A DNA stretch of 33,132 nucleotides, taken from positions 1 through 33,132 of the forward strand of contig JACRDS010000109.1 in NCBI GenBank assembly GCA_016212825.1, read 5' to 3'. The position numbers and the translations under genes were made by a program. The stretch comes from Elusimicrobiota bacterium. GTDB taxonomy: Bacteria; Elusimicrobiota; Elusimicrobia; UBA1565; UBA9628. Under the pieces are notes generated by a model that worked only from the letters and a program-made list of their open reading frames with translations, had not been told where the DNA came from and ran no database searches. Shown here piece by piece: positions 14,445 to 22,766 of this stretch (position 1 is its first letter; the number at the start of each line of letters is the position of its first letter).

Positions 14445-15241
14445 GTCTTCTTCCTGTCCCAGAACACGGCCAAGAACACCGTGAGCAGGACCATCAGCAC
14501 GCTGAAGGCTCCCACCAGCCGGGTGACGCTGACGATGTAGCGCCGGCCGGCCGAGTCATAAGTGTAGCAGAAGGCGAGGGACTTGATGACGGAGGGACGG
14601 GTCTGCTCGCGCACGGCCTCGTCGAGCGCGGTCTGCAGGTCCACGGGCGGGAAGCTCGTGCCGTACATGTAGCGGGTGAGCAGGCCGTGGGGCGAGATGA
14701 TGAAGATGACGCCGGCGTGGATGAACTCCGCGCCGTAGGGCTTGAACTGGAAGCCCACCGCGTCGGTGAGGACCTTGATTTCCGGGGCCTGGCCGGTGAG
14801 GAAGCGCCAAGCCGCGGGCGGGAAGGGGCGCTGGAGTTGCCTGAGATAGTTCTGACGCTTCTTCTTGGCCATCTCGGGGATGTCGCGCTCGTCGAAGCTG
14901 ACCGTGACGACCTGGAAGTCCTTGGCCGGCTCGAGCTTGAGCTCGTTGAGAGCATCCACCAGGCCGTTCAAAAGCGGCGTGCAGATGCCGGCGCAGCGGT
15001 AGTAGTTGAGGGTGAGGATGGTGGGCTTATCGATGAGCCTGCCCAGCGTGACGGTCCTGCCCTCCTCGTCCTTGAAGCGCACCTCGAGCGGGAGCGTGGC
15101 GCCCAGGTGCTCGTCCACCCCGACCTCGGGCCGGTCTGCCGCCGGCGCGGCGCGGCCTGCCGCGGCGAAGGCCAGAGCCAAGACGATCGAGACGATCAGC
15201 AACGGTGTCAGGCCTTTACTTATCGTCCGTTTGCCCGTCAA
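14441..15241 (-). CDS. SCO1/SenC/PrrC family copper chaperone, membrane anchored
   Basis: 266 residues. It has an N-terminal signal or anchor (about 11-32), a thioredoxin-like domain and a C-terminal membrane helix (about 238-260, VGAFSVLMVLLTVFLAVFW). The copper site is CAGIC (Cys-x3-Cys) in NYYRCAGICTPLLNG, with the distal His in FIHAGVIFIISPHG. SCO proteins deliver copper to, or reduce, the CuA site of subunit II, in keeping with the location directly before coxA. It overlaps the preceding cytochrome c gene and coxA by 4 nt each (ATGA), implying coupled translation. The C-terminal helix is common in SCO proteins of ACIII/caa3 operons. Confidence 0.9.
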   Translation of the reverse strand: MTGKRTISKGLTPLLIVSIVLALAFAAAGRAAPAADRPEVGVDEHLGATLPLEVRFKDEEGRTVTLGRLIDKPTILTLNYYRCAGICTPLLNGLVDALNELKLEPAKDFQVVTVSFDERDIPEMAKKKRQNYLRQLQRPFPPAAWRFLTGQAPEIKVLTDAVGFQFKPYGAEFIHAGVIFIISPHGLLTRYMYGTSFPPVDLQTALDEAVREQTRPSVIKSLAFCYTYDSAGRRYIVSVTRLVGAFSVLMVLLTVFLAVFWDRKKT

Positions 15242-16122
15242 AATGTCCTCCGGACTTCAGAAAACAAGGACCCCCACTCAGCCGGACTCAGCCCGGCGGA
15301 CTCCACGGCGAACCCATTGCCCGGGGCCTGGGCCATAACCGCCTCGGCCAGGGCCTTGGGTCCCCCCCGCCATGCGGTCGAGTTCCTGAGCCAAACGGCC
15401 GCGCGCTCCGGGTCCGTTACGACCCGGGCTGTCACGCCGGAGAAGACCAAGGGCTTGGGCGCCGAGTACTCCTCGACCAGCTTCTTCATGGCCAGGCTCA
15501 CCGGGATCTTGTTGGACACCACCTCGCCGGCCGAGGCGAAGGTCTTGGCCAAGGCAGCCAGCGCCGCCGCATCCTCGGGCGGCCTCTGGAACATGGCCTT
15601 GGACTGCACGAAATGCGCCAAGGCCATGCGGTCCTTGGCCCGGATAAAATCGAAAGCCGCCATGCCCCCGCCCGGGATGCCGCCGGCCAATGTCTTGAAG
15701 ATGCCGACCAAGCCGGAGCCGTTCTTCCAGCCGGCCGCCTGCGAGAAATTCCGCGGCCGGGGATCCATGGTCAGGGCCGACGCCCCATCGCCCAAACCGT
15801 CGGGCCCATGGCATTGCACGCAGTTCTTGGCGTAGAGCTCCTGCCCCCGCTGCACCAGCTCCGGCGAAGCGGTCAGCACGGTCTTCGGGTCCACCGGAGG
15901 CACCACATAACCCCTGACCGCCGGATACTCGGTCGGGTCCAGCCAGCCCGTGGCGCCCTGTTGCGGGATGTCGGCGCCGGAGGGCGGCCGATTGGCGATG
16001 CGCAGGCTCGGCACCACGATGAACTCGAACAAGGCCACGACGCAGAGCCCCACCAGCACGGTCATGAACACCGTGCCCAGGCGCTTGAGCTCCTCAGGGC
16101 TCGCGTAGTCTTCAATCCTCAT
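15238..16122 (-). CDS. Membrane-anchored monoheme cytochrome c of the ACIII-caa3 operon
   Basis: 294 residues. One N-terminal membrane anchor at about 15-37 (GTVFMTVLVGLCVVALFEFIVV) is followed by a periplasmic cytochrome c domain with CVQCH at 101-105 and a likely axial Met in GIPGGGMAAF. The C-terminal ~120 residues (from about 180) carry no second heme motif and I do not recognise them. Because an ActE-like cytochrome is already fused to ActD upstream, this looks like an additional cytochrome, perhaps the electron link between ACIII and the caa3 oxidase. It is separated from actF by an unusual 172-bp region and overlaps the SCO gene by 4 nt. Confidence 0.85.
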   Translation of the reverse strand: MRIEDYASPEELKRLGTVFMTVLVGLCVVALFEFIVVPSLRIANRPPSGADIPQQGATGWLDPTEYPAVRGYVVPPVDPKTVLTASPELVQRGQELYAKNCVQCHGPDGLGDGASALTMDPRPRNFSQAAGWKNGSGLVGIFKTLAGGIPGGGMAAFDFIRAKDRMALAHFVQSKAMFQRPPEDAAALAALAKTFASAGEVVSNKIPVSLAMKKLVEEYSAPKPLVFSGVTARVVTDPERAAVWLRNSTAWRGGPKALAEAVMAQAPGNGFAVESAGLSPAEWGSLFSEVRRTF

Positions 16123-16131
16123 CGTTCAACA

Positions 16132-16252
16132 CTGTACGTACAGAGTCGGTGGATAACTTCGGCCGCCTTCTCAACTTGGTGCGCACCAAGTTCATGGGAG
16201 CCTCCCGCCACCCCTACCCGACTCGGTCCAGACCGAGTTTGTGGATAACTCC
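16132..16252. repeat. Cluster of palindromes and DnaA-box-like words inside the respiratory operon
   Basis: Between actF and the cytochrome c gene lie three perfect inverted repeats: CTGTACGTACAG (16132-16143), AACTTGGTGCGCACCAAGTT (16173-16192, a 20-bp palindrome) and ACTCGGTC-CA-GACCGAGT (16221-16238). The last two share the stem pattern ACTYGGT...ACCRAGT. GTGGATAAC occurs at 16149-16157 and TGTGGATAA at 16240-16248; the latter equals the DnaA-box consensus on the minus strand. The mix resembles REP-like or element-derived intergenic DNA. Confidence 0.6.
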
Positions 16253-16260
16253 GCGAAAAA

Positions 16261-16286
16261 CGTGAAATATGTGAAAACCAGGCACC
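16261..16286 (+). repeat. Dispersed repeat, copy 1: CGTGAAATATGTGAAAACCAGGCACC
   Basis: GTGAAAACCAGGCACC at 16271-16286 recurs at 29808-29823 (with T for C) and 29837-29852. The preceding CGTGAAAT also recurs at 29799. It lies 8 nt from the actF stop, in the same gap as the palindrome cluster. Confidence 0.6.
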
Positions 16287-16294
16287 GTCATCCG

Positions 16295-17416
16295 TCATAG
16301 CTTGAAAGCTAGGCCTTCCTCCAGAAACGGATCGCCGACCGGCATGTCCGCGCCCTGCTTCATGGAACGCCGCACCCAAAGCAGAGCCGCGCCGATGAAG
16401 AAGGCGGCGAACCCCAGCTCGGGCCATGAGAACAAGGGCCTCTCGCCCAGCACCGGGAAGACCAGCCAATACAGGTCGAGGAAGTGCGCACCCAGCACCA
16501 GCACCGCCACCCAGCGCAGGCGGTCCAGGTCGCCCTTCGCGTCGCGCGGCACCAAAGCGAAGAACGGGATGACGAAATGCGTCACGGCCAGGGCCAAGGA
16601 CACCCAGCGCCAGGCCCCGTGCCCGCGGTGCGCGTACCAGAACACCTCCTCGGGCAGGTCCGCGTACCACATCAGCATGTACTGCGCGAAGGCGATGTAC
16701 GACCAGAACACCGTGAAAGCGAAAAGCCAGCCGCCCAGGCTGTAGACATGGTCGAAGCGCAGCTCAGCCAGGCGCCCCCGCCCCTTGAGGTGGCAGACCG
16801 CCAAGGCCACCGCGGCCAAACCCGCCAGGAAGCTCCCCGCGAAGAGATAGACCCCCATCACGTCGCTGTACCACTCCGGCTCCAGGCTCGAGACCCAGTC
16901 GAAGGACACCACCAAGGTGGTCAGGCCCATCACGGCCATGAAGAAAGGGGCGAAACGCCGCATGCGCACGCTCAAGGCCGCGTCGCAGGAAAGGTCCTGT
17001 TCCGCGGAGCTGCCAGCCAAGACCCGCCAGGAGAGCAGCCAGAGCGCGACGCAGGCCAGGACGCGGACGCTGAAGAACGGGATGTTGAGCCAGGCCGCCT
17101 TGCCCGCGATGGCCGGGATATGCGCGGCCTCAGGCCTAGCCCAGGGATAGAGGACCTTCAGGGAGAAGAGCGCGGTGGCGAGGGCGGCGCAGGCTGGCAC
17201 CAAGAGGCCGGAGACCCGCTCCGCCGTGCGGCGCAGCGGCACGCTCCAGCGCGCGTCGCAGAGATGCTCCAGGGCCACCAAGAAGAGCGCGCCCAGGCCG
17301 ACGCTCAGGAGCATCAGGGACCAGACCAGCCAGTTAGCCCAGAAGCGCTCCGGCCCGATGGCGAAGAAAGTCCCGGCCGCGGCCAGGCCCCCGAGCACGG
17401 TCATCAGGGATATCAT
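16295..17416 (-). CDS. actF: Alternative complex III subunit F (quinol:cytochrome c oxidoreductase membrane subunit)
   Basis: 373 residues with about ten hydrophobic helices. Conserved ActF-like stretches include FAPFFMAVMGLTTLVVSFDWVSSLEPEWYSDVMGVY and FWSYIAFAQYMLMWYADLPEE, followed by YAHRGHGAWRW. ActF is an integral membrane subunit homologous to the C-terminal half of ActC/NrfD-like proteins and part of the ACIII membrane core. It follows the actD-actE fusion with a 4-nt overlap (17413-17416) and is followed by a 172-bp gap containing repeats. Recognition rests on family sequence features and position. Confidence 0.9.
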   Translation of the reverse strand: MISLMTVLGGLAAAGTFFAIGPERFWANWLVWSLMLLSVGLGALFLVALEHLCDARWSVPLRRTAERVSGLLVPACAALATALFSLKVLYPWARPEAAHIPAIAGKAAWLNIPFFSVRVLACVALWLLSWRVLAGSSAEQDLSCDAALSVRMRRFAPFFMAVMGLTTLVVSFDWVSSLEPEWYSDVMGVYLFAGSFLAGLAAVALAVCHLKGRGRLAELRFDHVYSLGGWLFAFTVFWSYIAFAQYMLMWYADLPEEVFWYAHRGHGAWRWVSLALAVTHFVIPFFALVPRDAKGDLDRLRWVAVLVLGAHFLDLYWLVFPVLGERPLFSWPELGFAAFFIGAALLWVRRSMKQGADMPVGDPFLEEGLAFKL

Positions 17417-18540
17417 AGGTCGGAGTCCTTGGCGTGCTGGGCTCTCTGCAGAGCGCGCAGATAATGGATCACGGCCCAGCGTTCGTCCTCGGTGAAGCCG
17501 TCGCCCAGGCGGGGCATGGCGTTCTTGCCCCTCATGATGGTGTGGTAGATCTCCCCCTCCGGATAGTCCAGGAATTTCTTGGACTGCAGGTTCGCCGGCT
17601 TGCCCCCGTAAGCCGCGGTCAGGATCGGATTGCCGTCGGCCAAAGGCCCATGGCAGATGAGGCAGTTGTTGGAGAAGACCTTCTTGCCCAGCCTCAGCAC
17701 CTCTTCGGTCCTGGGCAATGGATTGGCCAGGCCCCTAGCCTGGTCGTCCTTATCGAAAGGATAGGGCAGCCCCCCCCGCGCCACCGCGCCCTCGGCCGGC
17801 GTCCGCATGCCGCGGCTGTCCCTGAAGAACCGGCTCGGCATCTGGGCGTCGAGCCTGGGCTGTGCCAGCATGTGCGACATGGGAGGCAGCGTCGGGAAGA
17901 GCTTGATGCCCCAATACATGAACGCACCCGCCAGCACGCAGGCCGCGGCGCCGGCCGCCGCCAGACCGAGCAGAGCGTTGATGGACACGAGCCTCGCGGA
18001 GGCCGGCTCAGGGATGGTCTCCACCGACGCCGCTCCCGCCGCCTTGAGCGCGGCCGAGACCGCGGCCGCGTCCAGCAGGCCGGCTTCAGCCTCCACAGCC
18101 AGAGCGAAGCGGTCCCGGGTCGCAACCTTGGACGCCTCCGAATCCAGGAAGGGGTGCCAGAAGGCCGGCAGCTTGTTGAGCAGGAGCAGCATGCCCAGCC
18201 CGGCCGTGAAGGTCGCGAAGAGCACCGTCACCTCGAACATGATGGGCACGAAAGCCTGCCAGGACGAAGGGTCCTTGCCGCCCGTGACCAAGGGATAGTC
18301 CACCGCGTTCATCCAGTACTGGAAGAGCAAGGCCGTGAGCGTGCCCAGCACTCCCATGACCATGACCATGCCGCCCAACGGCGAGCGGCGCAGGCCCATG
18401 GCCTCCTCCAGGCCGTGGACAGGGTAAGGGGTGTAGGCCTCCAGACGGCCCAAGGCCTTGGCCTTGAGTCTGGGCACCGCAGCCAGCAGGGCATCCGGGG
18501 TCTCGAAGAGGCCCAGCACGCTGAAGACCCGCTCAGCCAT
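17413..18540 (-). CDS. Alternative complex III ActD-ActE fusion: DUF3341 membrane domain plus cytochrome c
   Basis: 375 residues from the ATG at 18540 (MAERVFSVLGLFETPDALL). The ORF-track start at 18696 lies inside actC and gives a Ser/Trp-rich shadow leader. Residues 1-165 are an ActD (DUF3341) domain with two membrane helices (about 55-80 and 90-120, VPIMFEVTVLFATFTAGLGMLL), and a further helix lies near 190-215. The C-terminal part is a cytochrome c domain with CLICH at 293-297 and a probable axial Met in NAMPRLG, matching the role and operon position of ActE. Canonical ACIII operons encode ActD and ActE separately. It overlaps actC by 8 nt and actF by 4. Confidence 0.88.
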   Translation of the reverse strand: MAERVFSVLGLFETPDALLAAVPRLKAKALGRLEAYTPYPVHGLEEAMGLRRSPLGGMVMVMGVLGTLTALLFQYWMNAVDYPLVTGGKDPSSWQAFVPIMFEVTVLFATFTAGLGMLLLLNKLPAFWHPFLDSEASKVATRDRFALAVEAEAGLLDAAAVSAALKAAGAASVETIPEPASARLVSINALLGLAAAGAAACVLAGAFMYWGIKLFPTLPPMSHMLAQPRLDAQMPSRFFRDSRGMRTPAEGAVARGGLPYPFDKDDQARGLANPLPRTEEVLRLGKKVFSNNCLICHGPLADGNPILTAAYGGKPANLQSKKFLDYPEGEIYHTIMRGKNAMPRLGDGFTEDERWAVIHYLRALQRAQHAKDSDL

Positions 18541-19900
18541 GGGTGACCCCCTCGGGCTGGGCGCCGGGCAAGGTCGCCTTGACCTCGGTGGTGGCCACCA
18601 CGGGCAGGACGCGCGCGAAGAGCAGGACCAACGTGAAGAAGAAGCCGAAGGAGCCCAGCAGGATGCCGATGTCCACCATCGTGGGCTTATACACATGCCA
18701 GGCCGAGGGCAGGAAGTCGTGATGCAGCGAGATCACGATGATGACGAAGCGCTCGAACCACATGCCCGCGGTCACGCACAGCGCCACGCCTATCATGGCC
18801 GGGATGCTGCGGCGCACGCGCTGCGACCACAGGACCTGGGGCACGGCCACGTTGCAGACGACGGCCAGCCAACCGGCCCAGCCGTAGGTCCCGGTCACGT
18901 ACTGCAGGAAGGTGTGGTGGATGTAGGGGTTCATGCTGTACCAGGCCGTAAAGGCCTCGCACAGGTACGAATAGCCCATCAGGCAGGAGCAGCCCAGGAT
19001 CACCTTGTTGCACAGCTCCAGGTGGCGCATGGTGATGAGGTTCTCGATGCCCATGAGCCGCCGCACGTTGGAGAGCACCAGAACCACCATGGCGAAGCCC
19101 GCGAAGATGGCGCCGACCACGAAATAGGGCGGGAAGATGGTCATGTGCCAGCCCGGAACCAAGGAGGTCGCGAAGTCGAAGGACACCACGCTGTGCACGG
19201 AGAGCACCAGGCCCGTGGCCAAGCCGGCCAGGATCACATAGGCCTTCTCGTAGTGGCGCCACTGCTCGGGCGTGCCGCGCCAGCCCAGGCTCAGCACCGT
19301 GTAGGCGATCTGGCGCAGGCGGGTCTTGGCCCGGCCGCGCAAAGAGGCCAGGTCCGGCAGCAGGCCGATGTACCAGAACAGCAAGGACACCGCGAAGTAG
19401 GTCGAGACCGCGAACACGTCCCACATCAAAGGCGAACGGAAGTTCGGCCAGAGCCCCCTCTGGTTGGGATACGGGAAGAGCCAGAAGTCCAGCCAAGGGC
19501 GGCCCACGTGGATGGCAGGGAAGATGCCGGCGGTCATCACGGCGAATATGGTCATGGCCTCGGCGTAGCGCGCGATGGCGTTGCGCCAGCGCGCGCGGAA
19601 CAGGAGCAGGATGGCCGAAATCAAGGTGCCGGCGTGGCCGATGCCGATCCAGAACACGAAGTTGATGATGTCGAAGGCCCAGCCCACGGGTCGGTTGTTG
19701 CCCCAGACCCCGATGCCCTCGTAGACGGTGTAGCCGATCAAGGCGAAGCCCAGGCACATCACCGAGGCCGTGAAGGCGAAAGCCAGGAACCAGGCCCGGG
19801 GCGGCCGGCGCTCCGGATAGGAGAGGACCTGCTCGTCGAGAGCCGCGGCCGTCAGCGGCCCCGCGATCAGCGGCTCCCGGCGCAGGACCTCAGGAAGCAT
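18533..19900 (-). CDS. actC: Alternative complex III subunit C, NrfD-like membrane protein
   Basis: 455 residues with about ten membrane helices. Conserved features include FVFWIGIGHAGTLISAILLLFRARWR near residue 90, AIHVGRPWLDFWLFPYPNQRG, and SFDFATSLVPGWHMTIFPPYFVVGAIFAGFAMV, which are typical of ActC (PSR/NrfD family). ActC is the membrane subunit thought to bind quinol and pass electrons to the ActB iron-sulfur centres. Its start overlaps the actB stop by 11 nt (GATGCTTCCTGA), and its stop overlaps the actD-actE fusion by 8 nt. Confidence 0.94.
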   Translation of the reverse strand: MLPEVLRREPLIAGPLTAAALDEQVLSYPERRPPRAWFLAFAFTASVMCLGFALIGYTVYEGIGVWGNNRPVGWAFDIINFVFWIGIGHAGTLISAILLLFRARWRNAIARYAEAMTIFAVMTAGIFPAIHVGRPWLDFWLFPYPNQRGLWPNFRSPLMWDVFAVSTYFAVSLLFWYIGLLPDLASLRGRAKTRLRQIAYTVLSLGWRGTPEQWRHYEKAYVILAGLATGLVLSVHSVVSFDFATSLVPGWHMTIFPPYFVVGAIFAGFAMVVLVLSNVRRLMGIENLITMRHLELCNKVILGCSCLMGYSYLCEAFTAWYSMNPYIHHTFLQYVTGTYGWAGWLAVVCNVAVPQVLWSQRVRRSIPAMIGVALCVTAGMWFERFVIIVISLHHDFLPSAWHVYKPTMVDIGILLGSFGFFFTLVLLFARVLPVVATTEVKATLPGAQPEGVTHG

Positions 19901-22766
19901 CGCGGTCTCCCGCCGGGTTGCTCAGGTCCGCGAGGTAGGTCACCGACGGCTTGACCCCCAGCTCCTCGAGCACCCGGTAGCCCCGGCCGCGGGCCGCCAG
20001 CCGGGAGACCCGGCTGGCCGGGTCCTTGAGGTCCCCGAAGACGATGGCTCCGGCCGGGCAGGCCGCGGCGCAGGCCGGCTCGATGTCCCCGTCGCGCAGG
20101 GCGCGGCCCGCGGACCTGGCGGCGGCCTTGGCCTCCTGGATGCGCTGCACGCAGAAGGTGCACTTCTCCATGACCCCGCGCGGCCGCACCGTAACCTCCG
20201 GGTTAAAGGCCAGCCGCCGGGACTCGGGCGTCTGCGCGTTGTACTCGAAGAAGTTGAAGCGCCGCACCTTGTAGGGGCAGTTGTTGGCGCAGTAGCGCGT
20301 GCCCACGCAGCGGTTGTAGGCCATCTGGTTGAGGCCCTCGTCGCTGTGGTTGGTGGCGGCCACCGGGCAGACGGTCTCGCAGGGCGCGTCGTCGCACTGC
20401 TGGCACATCATGGGCTGCAGCAGGACCTTGGGATTCTCCGCCGGGCCCTCGTAGTAACGGTCCACGCGCAGCCAGTGCATCTCGCGGCCTTCCAGCACGC
20501 GCTCCGCGCCCACCACGGGCACGTTGTTCTCGGACTGGCAGGAGACGGCGCAGGCCTGGCAGCCCGTGCAGAGGCTCAGGTCCACGGCCATGGCCCACTT
20601 GTGCTTGGGAAATTTCCGGGGCGGGTAGAGGGTGGCCAAGTCCTTGGAATGCGTCAGGCGCGGCTGGCGGCTCTTGGCCAGAGTGATGCTGCGCGCGATG
20701 TCGCGGCCCTCCATCTTGTGATGCCTCTGGATGAAGGGCAGGGCCGTGCGGCACCCGGTCTTCTGCAACTCCGTGTCCGGGAGCAGCAGGCCGGCGGCTC
20801 CGGAGCCGGCGAGCATGGGGAAGAGGTTGACGCCCACTCCGGCGGCCACGGAGCCGGCGCGGCGGCCGTAGCCCAGGGCCGCGCCGAGCGTGCCCGGAGC
20901 CTGTCCCGGCTGCACCACCGCGGGCAACTCGACTTCCACTCCCCCGGCCGAGAGCTCGACGATGTCGCCGTCCGCCAGACCCAGGCGGACGGCGTCAGCG
21001 GGGCTCACGCAGACGGCGTTGCCCCAGGAGAGCTTGGTCACGGGGTCCGGCAGCTCCTGGAGCCAGCCGTTGTCGGCGTAGCGGCCGTCGAACACGTTGG
21101 CGCCCGGAGACAGGATCAGCTCGAAGCCGGACGCCGCCGGAGCCCCGGTCTGCCGGGCCAGCTTGGTCACGGCCGCGCCGTCGAGGCGGCGGGGCGGGCG
21201 GGAAGCGGCCTCGCGCCGGAGCGCTCCGTCGTGCAGGGCCGATGACCAGAAGCGCTCGAAAGGGAGCAGCGACGAGGCGGGCTGGACTTCCCTGCGCCAG
21301 CGCTCCATGAGGTAGCTCCGGTAATCCAGGGGAGCGCCGCCGCCCAGGCCGCGCAGAAGGTCCAGCAGCACGTCATCGCCCTGCCTGGTGTCGTACAACG
21401 GCGCGACCGCGGGCTGCTGGAGCAAGAGCAGGTCCGAGGACGGCTCGAAGTCGTTCCAGGACTCCAGCCAGTGATGCTCGGGCAGGACGATGTCGCAGGC
21501 CCGCGCGGTCTCGTCCAGAGTGCGTCCGATGCGCGCCTTCAACGGAATGGCCGCGGCGGAGGAGTCCCAGAGCGCGGCGTCCGGGAAAGCGTAGGCCGGG
21601 TTCACCCCCCAGAAGACGGCGGCGGCGAAGCGTCCCTGAGCCGCCTCCAGAAGGAAGCGCGAGCTCTCCTCGTCCCCGGCCAGTTCCTCGGCGGGCGGGG
21701 AGATGGACGCGTCCACGGTGCTCCCCTCGGCGCCGAGCATGGTGTTGAGCAGGAAGGCTGCGGCATGCGCCTGCGGGGGCAGGGCCGGCCCCGCGACGAC
21801 CAAAGCGGAGCTGCCGGCCCTCTTGAGGTCCTCGGCCAAGGCCCGCAGCAGAGCCGGGTCCGCGCCCTGCTCCTTGGCCAGGGCTTCCAGGTCGAAGCCC
21901 GCCAGGACCGAGTCCGCCACTCCCGCGGGCAATGGACGCCCCGACTGATGCAATGCCCGCGCCAGAGCAAAGCCCAGAGCCGCGGCCCGGGAAGGCTTCC
22001 AGGGCACCCGGTGGTCGGCGTTGGCTCCGGTGAGGCTCATCCCGGCCTCGAACGCGTAGAGGCGGCTCATGGAGCCCTCGCCCCGGTTGGCCGCGAAGCC
22101 CTTTATCTCCTCCGGCCGGTCTCCGGAAAGCAGTTCAACCTCCAAGGCCAGCATCACCTTGGCGCGGTCCAGACGCAGGCGGGGCCGGCGCGCGTCTCCA
22201 TAGCAGGCCTTCAGGGCGGCGGCCTCGGCTCCGCCGCAGGCGGGCTCGCGGACCGCATGCTTCAGCCCCGGCAAGGCCTTTCCTAAAGCCGCGACCAGCG
22301 CCCGCCGCGTGGGCGAGAGCAAAGCGTTGGTCATGAGCAGCACGGGCCGTCGCTCGGCGCGGGCGCCGAGGAGGTCGGAGAGGAGCCGACCGCGGGCCTG
22401 GTCCCAGGACGCCGGACGGCCCTTGACGAGCGGCCGGCGCAGCCGGCCCGGGTCGTAGAGGCCCATGATGTCGGCCATGGCGCGCAAAGAGGTCTTGCCC
22501 GCGCAGGACGGATGCTTGTCGTTTCCCTGCACGTGGATGGGCCGGCCCTCGCGGGTCTTGACCAGCACGCCGTAGGCGCTCAGCCCTTCCTGGAAGGCGC
22601 TGGCGTAGAGGTCGGCGTTCCCGGGCCGCGCCCCGGCCGGCCTCTTGTCGAAGGGCACGATCTCCCCGCGGTCCGGCCGCGAGCAGCCCGCGGCCAGGGC
22701 GGCGGAGGCGCCCAGCACGCCGAGGAACTCCCGGCGCGAGAGGTCGGGCTCGATAGGCTCAGCCAT
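19890..22766 (-). CDS. actB: Alternative complex III subunit B: molybdopterin-oxidoreductase-like plus iron-sulfur domain
   Basis: 958 residues. A twin-arginine signal (SRREFLGVLGASAALAAGC, residues 10-28) ends in Cys, so Tat export with lipidation is possible. Residues ~50-680 resemble a molybdopterin oxidoreductase catalytic domain; in ACIII this domain is known to lack the cofactor. The C-terminal ferredoxin-like domain (about 725-935) has four Cys clusters: CTGCQACAVSC, CQQCDDAPCETVCP, CVGTRYCANNCP and CTFC...CAAACP. GTRYC has Thr where related proteins such as NrfC have Cys, consistent with one [3Fe-4S] and three [4Fe-4S] centres. It carries electrons from quinol oxidation toward ActA/ActE hemes. 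Its start overlaps a small upstream ORF by 8 nt. Confidence 0.94.
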   Translation of the reverse strand: MAEPIEPDLSRREFLGVLGASAALAAGCSRPDRGEIVPFDKRPAGARPGNADLYASAFQEGLSAYGVLVKTREGRPIHVQGNDKHPSCAGKTSLRAMADIMGLYDPGRLRRPLVKGRPASWDQARGRLLSDLLGARAERRPVLLMTNALLSPTRRALVAALGKALPGLKHAVREPACGGAEAAALKACYGDARRPRLRLDRAKVMLALEVELLSGDRPEEIKGFAANRGEGSMSRLYAFEAGMSLTGANADHRVPWKPSRAAALGFALARALHQSGRPLPAGVADSVLAGFDLEALAKEQGADPALLRALAEDLKRAGSSALVVAGPALPPQAHAAAFLLNTMLGAEGSTVDASISPPAEELAGDEESSRFLLEAAQGRFAAAVFWGVNPAYAFPDAALWDSSAAAIPLKARIGRTLDETARACDIVLPEHHWLESWNDFEPSSDLLLLQQPAVAPLYDTRQGDDVLLDLLRGLGGGAPLDYRSYLMERWRREVQPASSLLPFERFWSSALHDGALRREAASRPPRRLDGAAVTKLARQTGAPAASGFELILSPGANVFDGRYADNGWLQELPDPVTKLSWGNAVCVSPADAVRLGLADGDIVELSAGGVEVELPAVVQPGQAPGTLGAALGYGRRAGSVAAGVGVNLFPMLAGSGAAGLLLPDTELQKTGCRTALPFIQRHHKMEGRDIARSITLAKSRQPRLTHSKDLATLYPPRKFPKHKWAMAVDLSLCTGCQACAVSCQSENNVPVVGAERVLEGREMHWLRVDRYYEGPAENPKVLLQPMMCQQCDDAPCETVCPVAATNHSDEGLNQMAYNRCVGTRYCANNCPYKVRRFNFFEYNAQTPESRRLAFNPEVTVRPRGVMEKCTFCVQRIQEAKAAARSAGRALRDGDIEPACAAACPAGAIVFGDLKDPASRVSRLAARGRGYRVLEELGVKPSVTYLADLSNPAGDRDAS

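Noticed and set aside
13077-14540. 487-aa plus-strand ORF antisense to coxA
   Set aside because: Composition (Gly/His/Glu/Asp rich) is a shadow of coxA, whose heme and copper ligands are all intact.
16149-16248. Two DnaA-box-like words as a replication origin
   Set aside because: Only two boxes, no AT-rich unwinding region, no dnaA/dnaN/gyr genes nearby, and the site is inside an operon.
18541-18696. 52-residue leader on the ActD-ActE ORF
   Set aside because: It lies within actC, is Ser/Trp/Pro rich, and MAERVFSVLGLFE is the usual ActD start.
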